Assembly: GCF_001431415.1 (NCBI RefSeq)
Contig: NZ_LDJI01000031.1
Coordinates: 24,403-88,402, forward strand
Reading direction: 5' to 3'
Length of the DNA: 64,000 nt
DNA from: Stenotrophomonas humi
GTDB taxonomy: Bacteria; Pseudomonadota; Gammaproteobacteria; Xanthomonadales; Xanthomonadaceae
Part shown: positions 1 to 8,352 of the stretch, piece after piece
Layout of the letters: each line of letters opens with the position of its first letter
Position numbering within the stretch: position 1 is the first letter of the stretch
Translations under genes and position numbers: made by a program
The notes under the pieces: generated by a model
What the model saw: the letters and a program-made list of their open reading frames with translations, nothing else
Database searches by the model: none
What the model was told of the DNA's origin: nothing

Positions 1-555
1 GTCGGCACCCATCGGGTAGACGTCGAGCAGGCCACCACGCACCGCGAAGTCACCCGGGTCCAGCACCTGCGCCACATTGCGGTAGCCGGCGCTTTCCAGT
101 CGGCGCTTTTCCGCGTCCATGTCCAGGCGCTGGCCGACCTTCAGGTCGAAGCTGCCACCGACGATGAAACTCAGCGGTGCCAACCGCTGCAGCAGCGTCT
201 GCACCGGCACCACGACGATGCCACGCGTCAGCGTGGGCAGGCGGTGCAGGGCAGCCAGGCGCTGCGAAATGATGTCCGGGTGCGGGCTGAACTGGTCGTA
301 GGGCAGTGTTTCCCAATCCGGGAACGGCACCACCGGCAGTGCATTGGCGTCGGTGCCAAGCAGTGTCTGCAGATCGGCAACGGTCTGGTGCGCGCTCTGG
401 TTGTCACGGGTGACCAGCAACAGCGGCTTGCCATGTGCCTGCGCAGCCTGCGCCACATGCCACGCCAGCGCGGTCGTGGAAGCCGGGGCGCGCCACCAGG
501 CGCGAAGCTGGCCCGAACGGGGCAGCGGCGGAGAGGGGTAGTGGTAGGCAGACAT
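1..555 (-). CDS. mfd: Transcription-repair coupling factor Mfd, N-terminal part (cut by window edge)
   Basis: Mfd is an ATP-dependent DNA translocase that removes stalled RNA polymerase at lesions and recruits UvrA. Only the first 185 codons are here; the rest lies beyond base 1, and the family is normally about 1150 residues. The visible part is the UvrB-like N-terminal region: LLLVTRDNQSAHQTVADL, then the signature DWETLPYDQFSPHPDIISQRL, and later a GDFAVRGGLLDVYPMG segment, which is highly conserved in Mfd and UvrB. The start ATG at 555 is the first in frame. The reading frame is open to the window edge. It is transcribed leftward with nothing recognisable directly upstream except a non-coding stretch with a strong hairpin. 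Confidence 0.93.
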   Translation of the reverse strand, partial: MSAYHYPSPPLPRSGQLRAWWRAPASTTALAWHVAQAAQAHGKPLLLVTRDNQSAHQTVADLQTLLGTDANALPVVPFPDWETLPYDQFSPHPDIISQRLAALHRLPTLTRGIVVVPVQTLLQRLAPLSFIVGGSFDLKVGQRLDMDAEKRRLESAGYRNVAQVLDPGDFAVRGGLLDVYPMGAD

Positions 556-909
556 TAGCCGCCAATTTTACCAGATGCGGCTTTTGGGGCAGGGGCGGGC
601 GGGGAGGAGTGAGGGATGACCGGCGCCAGGAGCGAAGGAGGGCTTGGTTGCATTGTCGTGCGGTGTGTATGGGAGACGGGAGTGGAAACTGCCCCGAACA
701 GCACCGAAGTCAGCGCTTTCTCCCGCCTCGCACTCCTCTGCGTTCAGCCCGGGCAGCGGAAGGGCACAAACGACAAGAGCAGAAGCAGGTGTCCCTGCTT
801 CTGCTCTTGATGATGGCGGGTGTGGCGGCGTGGGGAGGCGGCGTTGTCAGGAACAATGCCGAAACCGACGCTTCCGGTCACCACGCATGCCTGTCCACTT
901 GCTTCCGCC
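556..909. other. Non-coding gap with a strong hairpin
   Basis: About 350 bases between mfd and the acetyltransferase gene. I see no credible gene: the open frames are short, have no ribosome binding site and overlap one another. The notable content is the perfect inverted repeat at 775-808. A promoter for leftward mfd should lie near 560-640, but I cannot identify one with confidence. Confidence 0.6.
775..808. repeat. Perfect 15-bp inverted repeat with TGTC loop
   Basis: AAGAGCAGAAGCAGG, then loop TGTC, then its exact reverse complement. It lies in the gap between leftward mfd and the leftward acetyltransferase gene that ends at 910. It could terminate the upstream acetyltransferase transcript or be a repeat element. 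There is no long T tract on either side. Confidence 0.75.
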
Positions 910-1491
910 TCAGGACGCGAGTTCCAGCACCATCCGCACCAGACCCGGCGTGCCACTGGGATGTGGCACCTGCTTGAAGCCCAGCGAAGCGGCCAGTTGC
1001 AGCATCGGCTCGTTCTGCTCGGCAATGTCGCCGTACAGACGGTCCAGGTACTTGCCGCGCGCCCACTTCACCAGCTTGCGCATCAACTGCCGGCCCAGGC
1101 CCTGTCCGGCCAGGAAGCGACTGACCAGGATGGCGTATTCGGCGTCACGGGTGCCCGGAATGATGGAGGCGCGGGCGACCGCGCCGACCACGGCTTCACC
1201 CGGTGGCAGCGGTTCGGCGGCTACCAGGGCGATCTCGGTCTTGGGGTTGGGGTGGGTGAGCCGCTGCGCGGTCTCATCCGACAGTGCTTCCACCGACTGC
1301 AGGAACTTGTCACGCACCTCTTCCGGCCCGAACAGGGCAAATGCGCCCTGCAACGGAGGCCCGTCCTCCGGACGGATGGGGCGGATAAGCAGTTCGCGGC
1401 CGCTGGGTGCCTTGAAATGTTCATGCCAGGGCGGCATGCGATTACGGGTAGCCATGACTACGGTTCCTCCAAAGTCACCGGATTCTGTCAT
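910..1491 (-). CDS. GNAT-family N-acetyltransferase
   Basis: A 193-residue protein with one GNAT fold. The N-terminal beta strand (ELLIRPIRPEDGPPLQGAF) is followed by the central strands VVGAVARASI and AEYAILVSRFLAGQGLGRQL, the latter being motif A with the acetyl-CoA pyrophosphate loop (Q-G-L-G-R). The C-terminal part (NEPMLQLAASLGFKQVPHP) is the typical end of the fold. The sequence resembles the acetyltransferase domain found at the end of some acyl-CoA-ligase-like protein acetylases, but here it stands alone. The substrate cannot be told. A second possible start is the ATG at 1455 (MATRNRM). It is not tightly linked to rlmJ (61-bp gap). Confidence 0.85.
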   Translation of the reverse strand: MTESGDFGGTVVMATRNRMPPWHEHFKAPSGRELLIRPIRPEDGPPLQGAFALFGPEEVRDKFLQSVEALSDETAQRLTHPNPKTEIALVAAEPLPPGEAVVGAVARASIIPGTRDAEYAILVSRFLAGQGLGRQLMRKLVKWARGKYLDRLYGDIAEQNEPMLQLAASLGFKQVPHPSGTPGLVRMVLELAS

Positions 1492-1552
1492 CCGCCCGCC
1501 TAAATACTGTGAACGTTCTTCAACGCGGAGTCATGACCGCTGGCGGCGGGCG

Positions 1553-2410
1553 TCACTCGGGCATCTTCAGCCATTCCAGGCGGGTGGAAGCGCCTGCTTC
1601 GCCCAGATGCTTCTTCAGGGTGGGCAGCGCCGGGGACAAGATCTTGTCGAATTGCCAGGGGGTGTTGACCAATAACATGCCGCTGCCATTCAGACGCAGG
1701 GGCGAGTCATCGGGCCTGACCAGCAGTTCAGCTACCAGCACGGATTTGGCCGGCAGGTGGGTGGCCTTGCGGAAGAACTGCTGCAGGCTGCGACGCTGCT
1801 TGATGGGATACCAGACCGCGACCTGGGCCTGCGGCATGCGGGTGAGGATTTCACGCAGCGTGGCGATGATCTGCGGGTACTCGGCGTCCTGCGACTCGTA
1901 GGGCGGGTCGATCAGCACCAGCGCCCGGCCGATCTTGTCGGCGCCGGACTTGGGCGGGAGCAGGGCCCGGATGCTGTCATAGCCATTGCCGGCGAATACC
2001 TGCACGCGGCGGTCGTGGGCGAACAGTTCCTTGAGCGCGGCGGCTTCGTCCTTCTGCAGCTCGCAGGCGGCCATGCGGTCCTGCTCGCGCAGGGCGCGCG
2101 CGGCCAGCAGCGGCGAGCCCGGATAGGACACCAGGGCGCCGACCGGGTTGTCGGCCTGCACGGCGCGCAGGTACTGCTCGACCACCTCTGGCAGCGCAGG
2201 CGTGGACATCAGCTGCAGGATGCCCAGGTCGGCCTCGGCGGTCTTGCGGCTTTCCTCGGCCGAGAGCAGGTAACGGCCGCGTCCTGCATGGGTATCCAGG
2301 ACGAAGAAGGGGGATTCTTTGCGCTTGAGCGCGTCGATCATGGCGAGCATGACGACATGCTTGAGCACGTCGGCGTGGTTACCGGCGTGGAAGGCGTGGC
2401 GATAGTTCAT
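1553..2410 (-). CDS. rlmJ: 23S rRNA (adenine(2030)-N6)-methyltransferase RlmJ
   Basis: RlmJ methylates N6 of A2030 in 23S rRNA with S-adenosylmethionine. The 285-residue protein starts MNYRHAFHAGNHADVLKH, the hallmark N-terminus of the family, and has VLDTHAGRGRY as the SAM-binding motif I and ALVLIDPPYE as the catalytic (D/N)PPY motif IV near residue 165. Length matches the family (about 280). It is transcribed away from creB; only 45 bp separate the two starts, so the promoters of rlmJ and creB must overlap or lie within the neighbouring coding ends. Confidence 0.95.
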   Translation of the reverse strand: MNYRHAFHAGNHADVLKHVVMLAMIDALKRKESPFFVLDTHAGRGRYLLSAEESRKTAEADLGILQLMSTPALPEVVEQYLRAVQADNPVGALVSYPGSPLLAARALREQDRMAACELQKDEAAALKELFAHDRRVQVFAGNGYDSIRALLPPKSGADKIGRALVLIDPPYESQDAEYPQIIATLREILTRMPQAQVAVWYPIKQRRSLQQFFRKATHLPAKSVLVAELLVRPDDSPLRLNGSGMLLVNTPWQFDKILSPALPTLKKHLGEAGASTRLEWLKMPE

Positions 2411-2455
2411 CGGCGAAGTGTACGGGGGTGCCCGGGCGGCGGCTATGCTGGCGGC

Positions 2456-3163
2456 ATGTCAGACCAGCCAGCCCGGGTGCTCGTCGTCGAAGACGAGACC
2501 GCCATTGCCGATACCCTCCTGTACGCCCTGCGCAGCGAAGGCTACGCCGCCAGCCACTGTGGGCTGGGCCGCGAAGCCCTGGAGCGCCTGCGCGACGAGG
2601 GGGCCGACGTGGTGGTGCTGGATGTGGGCCTGCCCGACCTGGGCGGGTTCGAGGTGTGCCGGCAACTGCGCACCTTCAGCCAGGTACCGGTGATCTTCCT
2701 GACCGCCCGCAATGACGAGTTCGACCGGGTGCTGGGGCTGGAGCTGGGCGCCGACGACTATGTGACCAAGCCGTTCTCGCCGCGTGAAATGGTCGCCCGG
2801 GTACGCGCCCGGCTGCGTCGTGGGGCCGGTACCGCGGCTTCGCCGCCAACGGTGGCTGCCGTCGGCTGGCGCTCGTGCGGTCGCTTCGCCATTGATGAAG
2901 AGGGCAGGCGTATCCGTTACCAGGACGCGCTGCTGGACCTCACCCGCTACGAGTACGCGCTGCTTGCCGCGCTGCTGCAACGGCCGGGGGCGATCCTGAG
3001 CCGGGCGCAGTTGATGGAGCGTGGCTGGGACCATGCCAGCGACAGTACCGACCGTACCGTCGATACCCACGTCAAAACCCTGCGGGCCAAGCTGCGTGCG
3101 GCCGGTGCGCAGGAGGACCCCATCCGCACCCATCGCGGTGTGGGCTACGCGCTGGAGCTGTAA
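2456..3163 (+). CDS. creB: Response regulator CreB
   Basis: OmpR/PhoB-type response regulator of 235 residues. The receiver domain (about residues 5-120) has the acidic pair VEDE, the phospho-acceptor D56 in VVVLDVGLPD, and the conserved T (FLTARND) and K (YVTKPFSPRE). The C-terminal winged helix (about 140-233) carries LTRYEYALLAALLQRPG and VDTHVKTLRAKL. It is joined to creC by a TAATG overlap, so the two are translationally coupled. The presence of creD downstream supports CreB rather than another OmpR member. Start ATG at 2456 gives MSDQPARVLVVEDE; an upstream extension of the frame is antisense to rlmJ and is not used. Confidence 0.92.
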   Translation: MSDQPARVLVVEDETAIADTLLYALRSEGYAASHCGLGREALERLRDEGADVVVLDVGLPDLGGFEVCRQLRTFSQVPVIFLTARNDEFDRVLGLELGADDYVTKPFSPREMVARVRARLRRGAGTAASPPTVAAVGWRSCGRFAIDEEGRRIRYQDALLDLTRYEYALLAALLQRPGAILSRAQLMERGWDHASDSTDRTVDTHVKTLRAKLRAAGAQEDPIRTHRGVGYALEL

Positions 3164-4599
3164 TGCGGCTGGGGCTCAAGATCTTTCTGGGGTTCTTCCT
3201 GATCGTTGGCATCGCCGCGTTCTTCGTGATGCGTGTGTTCGTCAACGAGGTGAAGCCCGGTGTGCGCCAGGCCATGGAATCCACGCTGGTGGATGCGGCC
3301 AACGTGCTGGCGGTGATCGCCGCGCCGGACCTGAAGGCCGGGCGCATCGCCGAAGGTACCTTCGCCGCGCAGATGGCCACCGCGCAGCGGCGCGACCCCA
3401 AGGCGATGGTATGGCGCTTCCCCAAGCGCAGTGTCGAGTACCGGGTGACCATCACCGATGCCAAGGGCATCGTGATCTACGACTCGCGCGGGCAGGATGT
3501 GGGGCGCGACAACTCACGCTGGAACGATGTCTACAAGACACTGCGCGGCGAGTATGGGGCACGCTCCAGCGCGGAAAAGCCCGGCGATGAAACCTCCACC
3601 GTGATGCACGTCGCCGCACCGGTCTACGATCCGGCCGACGGCCGCACCTTGATCGGCGTGTTGACCCTGTCGCAGCCCAACGACACCATCGATCCATTCA
3701 TCGCTGCCAGCCAGCGCGCCATCATCGCGCGTGGTACGTGGCTGATCGGCCTGTCGGCGTTGATCGGCCTGTTGATGACCTGGTGGCTGTCGCGCGGCAT
3801 TGGCAGCCTGAGCCGCTATGCCAAGGCAGTGAGTGCGGGCGAGCCGGTGCCACCACCGCCACGTCGCCGTGATGAGATCGGTGACCTCGGCCAGGCGCTG
3901 GAAACCATGCGCCGCAAGCTGGAAGGCAAGGCGTATGTCGAGCAGTACGTGCAATCACTGACGCACGAAATGAAGAGCCCGCTGGCTGCCATCCGTGGCG
4001 CCGCCGAGCTGCTGCAGGAGCCGCTGCCCGAGGCCGAGCGGCAACGCTTCGCCGGCAACATCGTGCAGCAGGAGCGGCGCCTGACCGAAACCATCGATCA
4101 GCTGTTGCGGCTGGCCGAAGTGGAGCAGCACGGTTGGCTGCAGAAGCGCGGCGAGGTGGATCTGGTCGCGCTGTGCCGCGCGCTGGCCGATGACGCCGGC
4201 CCGAGCCTGCAGGCTGCGCGTCTGCAGTTGGAGAGCCGCATGCCCGAGCGTGCCTTGCTGCAGGGCGATGCGTTCCTGCTGCGGCAGGCGTTGTCCAACC
4301 TGCTGGACAACGCCATCGCGTTCTCGCCCGAAGGCGGGCGCATCGTGTTGAACCTGCAACACGATGGCGAAGGCTGGACGGTAAGTCTGCGTGATGCCGG
4401 CCCCGGCGTGCCGGAGTACGCGCAGGAGCGGGTTTTCGAGCGTTTCTATTCGTTGTCACGGCCGCGCAGTGGGCAGCGCAGCAGCGGCCTGGGGCTGCCG
4501 TTCGTGGCGGAGGTCGCGCGCCTGCACGGCGGCCGCGCGCAGTTGCGCAACCATCCCGACGGGGGCGCCGAGGCAAGCCTGGTGCTGCCGCTGGCCTGA
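3163..4599 (+). CDS. creC: Sensor histidine kinase CreC
   Basis: A 478-residue membrane sensor kinase. The N-terminal membrane segment (residues 3-25, KIFLGFFLIVGIAAFFVM) and a second near 185-205 flank a periplasmic sensing region. HAMP follows, then the phospho-accepting H268 in LTHEMKSPLAAIRGAAELL, the N box (LSNLLDNAIAFS), G1 (DAGPGV), F box (FERFYS) and G2 (SSGLGLPFV). In enteric bacteria CreC responds to carbon metabolism and, with CreB, activates the cre regulon; in Stenotrophomonas and Pseudomonas the CreBC-CreD system affects envelope stress and beta-lactam response. The cognate partner is the overlapping creB. Confidence 0.93.
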   Translation: MRLGLKIFLGFFLIVGIAAFFVMRVFVNEVKPGVRQAMESTLVDAANVLAVIAAPDLKAGRIAEGTFAAQMATAQRRDPKAMVWRFPKRSVEYRVTITDAKGIVIYDSRGQDVGRDNSRWNDVYKTLRGEYGARSSAEKPGDETSTVMHVAAPVYDPADGRTLIGVLTLSQPNDTIDPFIAASQRAIIARGTWLIGLSALIGLLMTWWLSRGIGSLSRYAKAVSAGEPVPPPPRRRDEIGDLGQALETMRRKLEGKAYVEQYVQSLTHEMKSPLAAIRGAAELLQEPLPEAERQRFAGNIVQQERRLTETIDQLLRLAEVEQHGWLQKRGEVDLVALCRALADDAGPSLQAARLQLESRMPERALLQGDAFLLRQALSNLLDNAIAFSPEGGRIVLNLQHDGEGWTVSLRDAGPGVPEYAQERVFERFYSLSRPRSGQRSSGLGLPFVAEVARLHGGRAQLRNHPDGGAEASLVLPLA

Positions 4600-4600
4600 C

Positions 4601-4616
4601 TTCACATTCGCTTCAA
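4601..4616 (+). promoter_or_regulatory. Cre-tag-like direct repeat upstream of creD
   Basis: TTCAC, six bases, then TTCAA. The enteric CreB site (cre tag) is TTCAC-N6-TTCAC, so this matches 9 of 10 fixed bases with the right spacing. The wider sequence is an 11-base direct repeat (TTCACATTCGC, TTCAAATTCGC). It starts 1 bp after the creC stop and 68 bp before the creD start, where a CreB-activated creD promoter would be expected. Confidence 0.65.
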
Positions 4617-4683
4617 ATTCGCCACAAACCCTGCTCACCGGGCGGGGGGAAGCTGTGCCTCGGTTACCACACGAGGACGTGAC

Positions 4684-6048
4684 ATGACTTCCCTGAAACT
4701 GCTGTTGCGCTTCGCCATCGTCGGCGGGCTGGCGCTGTTGTTGTTGATTCCCCTGTTGCTGATCCGCAGCACCATCAACGAGCGCGAGCGCTATCGTGAC
4801 CAGGCCGTCGAGCGGGTCGCGCAGAGCCGGGCCGGTGAGCAGACGCTGATCGGGCCGGTACGCGTGCTGCCGTGGAAGCAGACGCGCGAAGTCGAAGTGG
4901 AAGTGGAGGGCAGCACGCAGCGCAAGACCGAACTGCGTACCGAGCACGGCTATGACCTGCAGATGCCGACGCGCCTGAGCGTACAGGGCAAGATGCGCCC
5001 GGACGAACGCCATGTCGGCCTGTTCAAGGTCCCGGTCTACAGCTGGCAGGCCAAGCTGCAGGCCGAGTTTGCCGGCACCAACTACGCCGCGGTGCCCGGA
5101 CGTACCTACGAGCGCCCCTACCTGGCGTTGGGTATCGCCGACGTGCGCGGGCTGGTGGGTACGCCCAATCTGCGTGTCGATGGCCGTGCGGTACCGCTGC
5201 AGTCCGGCTCAGGCGTGCTGGAAGAAACCTCCAAGGGCCTGCATGCGCCATTGACGCAGTTGGTGGACATCAGCCAGGGCGTGTTGCGTGAGGGCAGCAA
5301 GGTCGAGCTGGAGTTCGTGCTCGATGGCACCCGTTCGTTGTCGGTGGTGCCGGTGGGCGACGACACCCGCGTGTCGCTGGATTCGCCGTGGCCGCACCCC
5401 TTGTTCGGCGGCAGTTTCCTGCCCAATGAACGGACCATCGATGACAGTGGCTTCAAGGCCCAATGGGCGGTGTCCTCGCTGGCATCGGCAGCACAGGCGC
5501 AGCTGCTCAAGAACATTCGTGGCGTCGGCGGCAGTGTCGAGTCGTTGAATGTCGCGCTGGTGGATCCGGTGGACGTCTATACCCAGGCCGACCGCGCCAC
5601 CAAGTACGGCATCCTGTTCGTGCTGCTGACCTTTGTGGGCTTCGCGCTGTTCGAGCTGATCAAGCAGCTCAAGATCCACCCGTTGCAGTACCTGCTGGTC
5701 GGATTGGCGCTGGCGATCTTCTTCCTGCTGCTGGTGAGTCTGTCCGAGCAGATCGCGTTCTGGCAGGCGTATCTGATATCGGCGGCGGCATGTATCGGCC
5801 TGCAGGGCTTCTACCTGAGCGGTGTGCTGCGCAGCTGGAAGTACGGCTTGGGTTTCTCGACCATGCTGACCCTGCTTTACGGCGTGCTGTACATGTTGCT
5901 GGCTTCGGAGAACAACGCGTTGCTGATGGGCTCGCTGCTGCTGTTCGGCATCCTGGCCGTGATCATGTGGATCACCCGCAAGGTGGATTGGTACGAGCTG
6001 AGCAGCCGCTCCGCCGCCAAGCCGGCCGCGCCCCCGACATTGCCGTAA
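4684..6048 (+). CDS. creD: Inner-membrane protein CreD
   Basis: CreD is the inner-membrane effector of the Cre regulon; its biochemical role is unknown, but it is strongly induced by CreBC and linked to envelope integrity and beta-lactam or colicin tolerance. The 454-residue product has one N-terminal membrane helix (residues 9-27, LLLRFAIVGGLALLLLIPLLLI), a large periplasmic domain (about 40-300), then a bundle of closely spaced helices from about 310 to 440 (ILFVLLTFVGFALFELIKQL onward; YLLVGLALAIFFLLLVSLSEQ is conserved in CreD). Length matches the family. It has its own spacing (84 bp) after creC with a cre-tag-like site. Confidence 0.93.
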   Translation: MTSLKLLLRFAIVGGLALLLLIPLLLIRSTINERERYRDQAVERVAQSRAGEQTLIGPVRVLPWKQTREVEVEVEGSTQRKTELRTEHGYDLQMPTRLSVQGKMRPDERHVGLFKVPVYSWQAKLQAEFAGTNYAAVPGRTYERPYLALGIADVRGLVGTPNLRVDGRAVPLQSGSGVLEETSKGLHAPLTQLVDISQGVLREGSKVELEFVLDGTRSLSVVPVGDDTRVSLDSPWPHPLFGGSFLPNERTIDDSGFKAQWAVSSLASAAQAQLLKNIRGVGGSVESLNVALVDPVDVYTQADRATKYGILFVLLTFVGFALFELIKQLKIHPLQYLLVGLALAIFFLLLVSLSEQIAFWQAYLISAAACIGLQGFYLSGVLRSWKYGLGFSTMLTLLYGVLYMLLASENNALLMGSLLLFGILAVIMWITRKVDWYELSSRSAAKPAAPPTLP

Positions 6049-6053
6049 CCGAT

Positions 6054-6077
6054 GCGGGGTGGCCCAGGCCACCCCGC
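6054..6077 (+). terminator. Hairpin after creD
   Basis: GCGGGGTGG, loop CCCAGG, CCACCCCGC: a perfect 9-bp stem six bases after the creD stop. There is no T tract, so it may stabilise the mRNA end or attenuate read-through into the next gene rather than terminate fully. Confidence 0.5.
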
Positions 6078-6098
6078 TGCTTCGGGAGGAACCAGGAT

Positions 6099-6542
6099 AT
6101 GAATCGGGTATCGATCCACCGCCGGGCACAACGGCTGCTGCCCGCGCAGATCCAAACCAGTGGCTTGTTGCATTTCGGCACGTCGCCGGGGCAGGTGGAA
6201 GGTGTGTTGCTGGGCAGCGTGTTTGACTGCGACACGCAGGGCGTCATCGTGTTGCGATTGGCCGGGCAGACGGCGGTCGCGATCCAGCGGCAGGGATTGG
6301 CGTTTTTCGAACAGGCGCATGTGGCGCGTGCGGGATTGCAGCGGGCGCTGCCTGCACATTACGGGCAGTGGCAACGTGTGGTGCTGGAGGGAGTTCGTGA
6401 CCATCCAGCGGAACAGGGGGTTCCGCGCGATGCGGGGACGGATTGGAACGGCTCGGCGTACTTCGCCGGCTCGCGGGATCGGCGTGCGTGGTTGGCGGTG
6501 CTACCGGTGGAGCGGTTGGTGGTTTATGGGTGGTTGAATTGA
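6099..6542 (+). CDS. Uncharacterised 147-residue protein
   Basis: I do not recognise this protein. The start ATG at 6099 has purine-rich GGGAGGA about 12 bases upstream. The product begins MNRVSIHRRAQRLLPAQIQ, has no signal peptide or membrane helix, and contains a short hydrophobic strand-rich core (VEGVLLGSVFDC, GVIVLRLAGQTAVAIQ) and a Trp-containing C-terminal part ending VVYGWLN. Codon use has the high third-position G+C of neighbours. It follows creD by 50 bp and could be read from the same transcript if the intervening hairpin is leaky. Its function cannot be inferred. Confidence 0.65.
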   Translation: MNRVSIHRRAQRLLPAQIQTSGLLHFGTSPGQVEGVLLGSVFDCDTQGVIVLRLAGQTAVAIQRQGLAFFEQAHVARAGLQRALPAHYGQWQRVVLEGVRDHPAEQGVPRDAGTDWNGSAYFAGSRDRRAWLAVLPVERLVVYGWLN

Positions 6543-6679
6543 GCGGAGCGGATAGGGCAGCAGTGCACAGACTGAGGCTGATTCGGCCCAACCATGACCA
6601 TTGGCCGACTCGGATGATGGGTGCGTCTGGCTAGACTCGGGCCTTTGTCGTTGTCGGCCGAGTGCCCGGGGGAATACTG

Positions 6680-8272
6680 GTGATCAAGCGTGGTTTGTTG
6701 GCCTTGTGCATGGGCTTGGCCGTGGGTGCTCCGGCCTACGCCGCCGAGCAGGTGGATCTGGACATGGTGGGCAAGATCCGTCAGGAGGCCTTCCACCGTT
6801 CGCAGGTGATGGATACCTTCAGCCATCTCACCGAGAACATCGGGCCGCGCCTGAGCAACTCCCCGGCGATGGCCAAGGCCAACCGCTGGAGCCGCGAGCG
6901 CTTCAACGCCTGGGGCCTGACCAATGTGCACGACGAAGCGTTCGAGGACTTCGGCCGCGGTTGGGAATTCTCTTCGTCCAGTGTCGAGATGCTGTCCGAG
7001 CGCGTGCAGCCGCTGCATGCGCTGCCCAAGGCGTGGACACCGGGTACCAATGGTCCGGTCGAAGGTGAGCTGATCCAGGTCGAGATCAAGAAGCTGGCCG
7101 ACATGGAGCAGTACAAGGGCAAGCTGCGCGGCAAGATCCTGCTGCTGGGCGACGCGCGCGAATACAAGCGTGGCACCGAGGCTGATTCGCACCGTCACGA
7201 CGCCACTTCGCTGGAAGGCCTGCAGGAATTCGCCATTCCCAAGACCGCCGAAGAAGATCGCGCCAAGCGGGTCAAGGAATTCAACGAGCGTCAGGAACTG
7301 GCCCGCGCCACCAATGCCTTCTTCATCGAGGAAGGTGCCTTGGCCGCGATCAGCATCAGTGGCTGGGACAACGGCATCATCCGCGTGGCCGGCGGTGGCT
7401 CGCGCAAGGCCGGTGAATCGGTGGGCATCCCGGAACTGGCGATGATCGCCGAGCACTTCAACCCACTGGTGCGCGCGCTGAAGGACAAGCAGGCCGTACG
7501 CCTGCGCGTGAACGTGGATGCACGCTTCACCGACGACACCAATCAGCCCGGTCACAACACGTTGGCCGAGATCCGTGGCAGCAGCAAGGCCGACGAGATC
7601 GTGATGCTGGGCGCGCACATGGACTCCTGGCACACCGGCACCGGTGCGGCCGACAACGCCGCCGGCGTGGCGGTGATGATGGAAGCCATGCGCATCCTCA
7701 AGGCGGTGGGTGCCAAGCCCAAGCGCACCATCCGCGTGGCGCTGTGGAGTGGCGAGGAGCAGGGCCTGATCGGCTCGCAGGCCTACGTGGCCCAGCACTT
7801 CGCACATTACCCGGAACCGACCGACGCGGCGCAGAAGGCGCTGCCGGCATCGCTGCGCGAACCGACCGGTGCGCTGCAGAAGCTGCGTGATTACGACAAG
7901 TTCCAGGTGTACTTCAACATGGACAACGGCTCGGGCCGCTTCCGTGGCATCTACGCGCAGGAAAACATGGCGGCGATGCCGATCTTCGAGGCATGGTTGA
8001 AGCCGTTCAACGATGTGGGCGCCACCACGGTGGCCACCCGCAACACCGGCAGCACCGACCACATCAGCTATGACCGCGTGGGCCTGCCGGGCTTCCAGTT
8101 CATCCAGGACCGTCTGGACTACTTCAGCAATGTCCACCACAGCCACCTGGATACCTGGGATCACGCTGAAGCCGAGGATCTGAAGCAGGCGGCGGCGATC
8201 GTGGCCTCGTTCGTCTACAACGCGGCGATGCGTGAGGGTAATTTCCCGCGCAAGCCGTTGTTGGAGAAATGA
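6680..8272 (+). CDS. Secreted M28-family zinc metallopeptidase
   Basis: A 530-residue M28 peptidase, likely an aminopeptidase or carboxypeptidase. The GTG start at 6680 follows GGGGGAA with good spacing and gives a clean signal peptide (MIKRGLLALCMGLAVGAPAYA); the in-frame GTG at 6662 would add six residues before it. The catalytic domain lies in the C-terminal half: AHMDSWHTGTGAADNAAG supplies the first His and bridging Asp, SGEEQGLIGSQAY the catalytic Glu pair, and STDHISYDRVG plus HHSHLDTWDH the remaining ligands. The N-terminal half resembles a PA-like insert region. It is a single gene followed by a hairpin terminator. Confidence 0.9.
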   Translation: MIKRGLLALCMGLAVGAPAYAAEQVDLDMVGKIRQEAFHRSQVMDTFSHLTENIGPRLSNSPAMAKANRWSRERFNAWGLTNVHDEAFEDFGRGWEFSSSSVEMLSERVQPLHALPKAWTPGTNGPVEGELIQVEIKKLADMEQYKGKLRGKILLLGDAREYKRGTEADSHRHDATSLEGLQEFAIPKTAEEDRAKRVKEFNERQELARATNAFFIEEGALAAISISGWDNGIIRVAGGGSRKAGESVGIPELAMIAEHFNPLVRALKDKQAVRLRVNVDARFTDDTNQPGHNTLAEIRGSSKADEIVMLGAHMDSWHTGTGAADNAAGVAVMMEAMRILKAVGAKPKRTIRVALWSGEEQGLIGSQAYVAQHFAHYPEPTDAAQKALPASLREPTGALQKLRDYDKFQVYFNMDNGSGRFRGIYAQENMAAMPIFEAWLKPFNDVGATTVATRNTGSTDHISYDRVGLPGFQFIQDRLDYFSNVHHSHLDTWDHAEAEDLKQAAAIVASFVYNAAMREGNFPRKPLLEK

Positions 8273-8294
8273 GTTAGCTGCATTTGCTTGAAGG

Positions 8295-8323
8295 AAGGGC
8301 CGCGTTGCGGCCCTTCTGCTTTT
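8295..8323 (+). terminator. Rho-independent terminator of the M28 peptidase gene
   Basis: AAGGGCCGC, loop GTT, GCGGCCCTT, followed by CTGCTTTT. It begins 23 bases after the peptidase stop codon. Confidence 0.8.
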
Positions 8324-8352
8324 GGGGCAGAGCAAGTAGATGCTTGATGAGT

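Noticed and set aside
6524..8335. A 603-codon minus-strand frame over the M28 peptidase gene
   Set aside because: It is a codon-bias shadow: repetitive His/Gln/Arg-rich translation, no recognisable motif, and it fully overlaps a well-supported gene.
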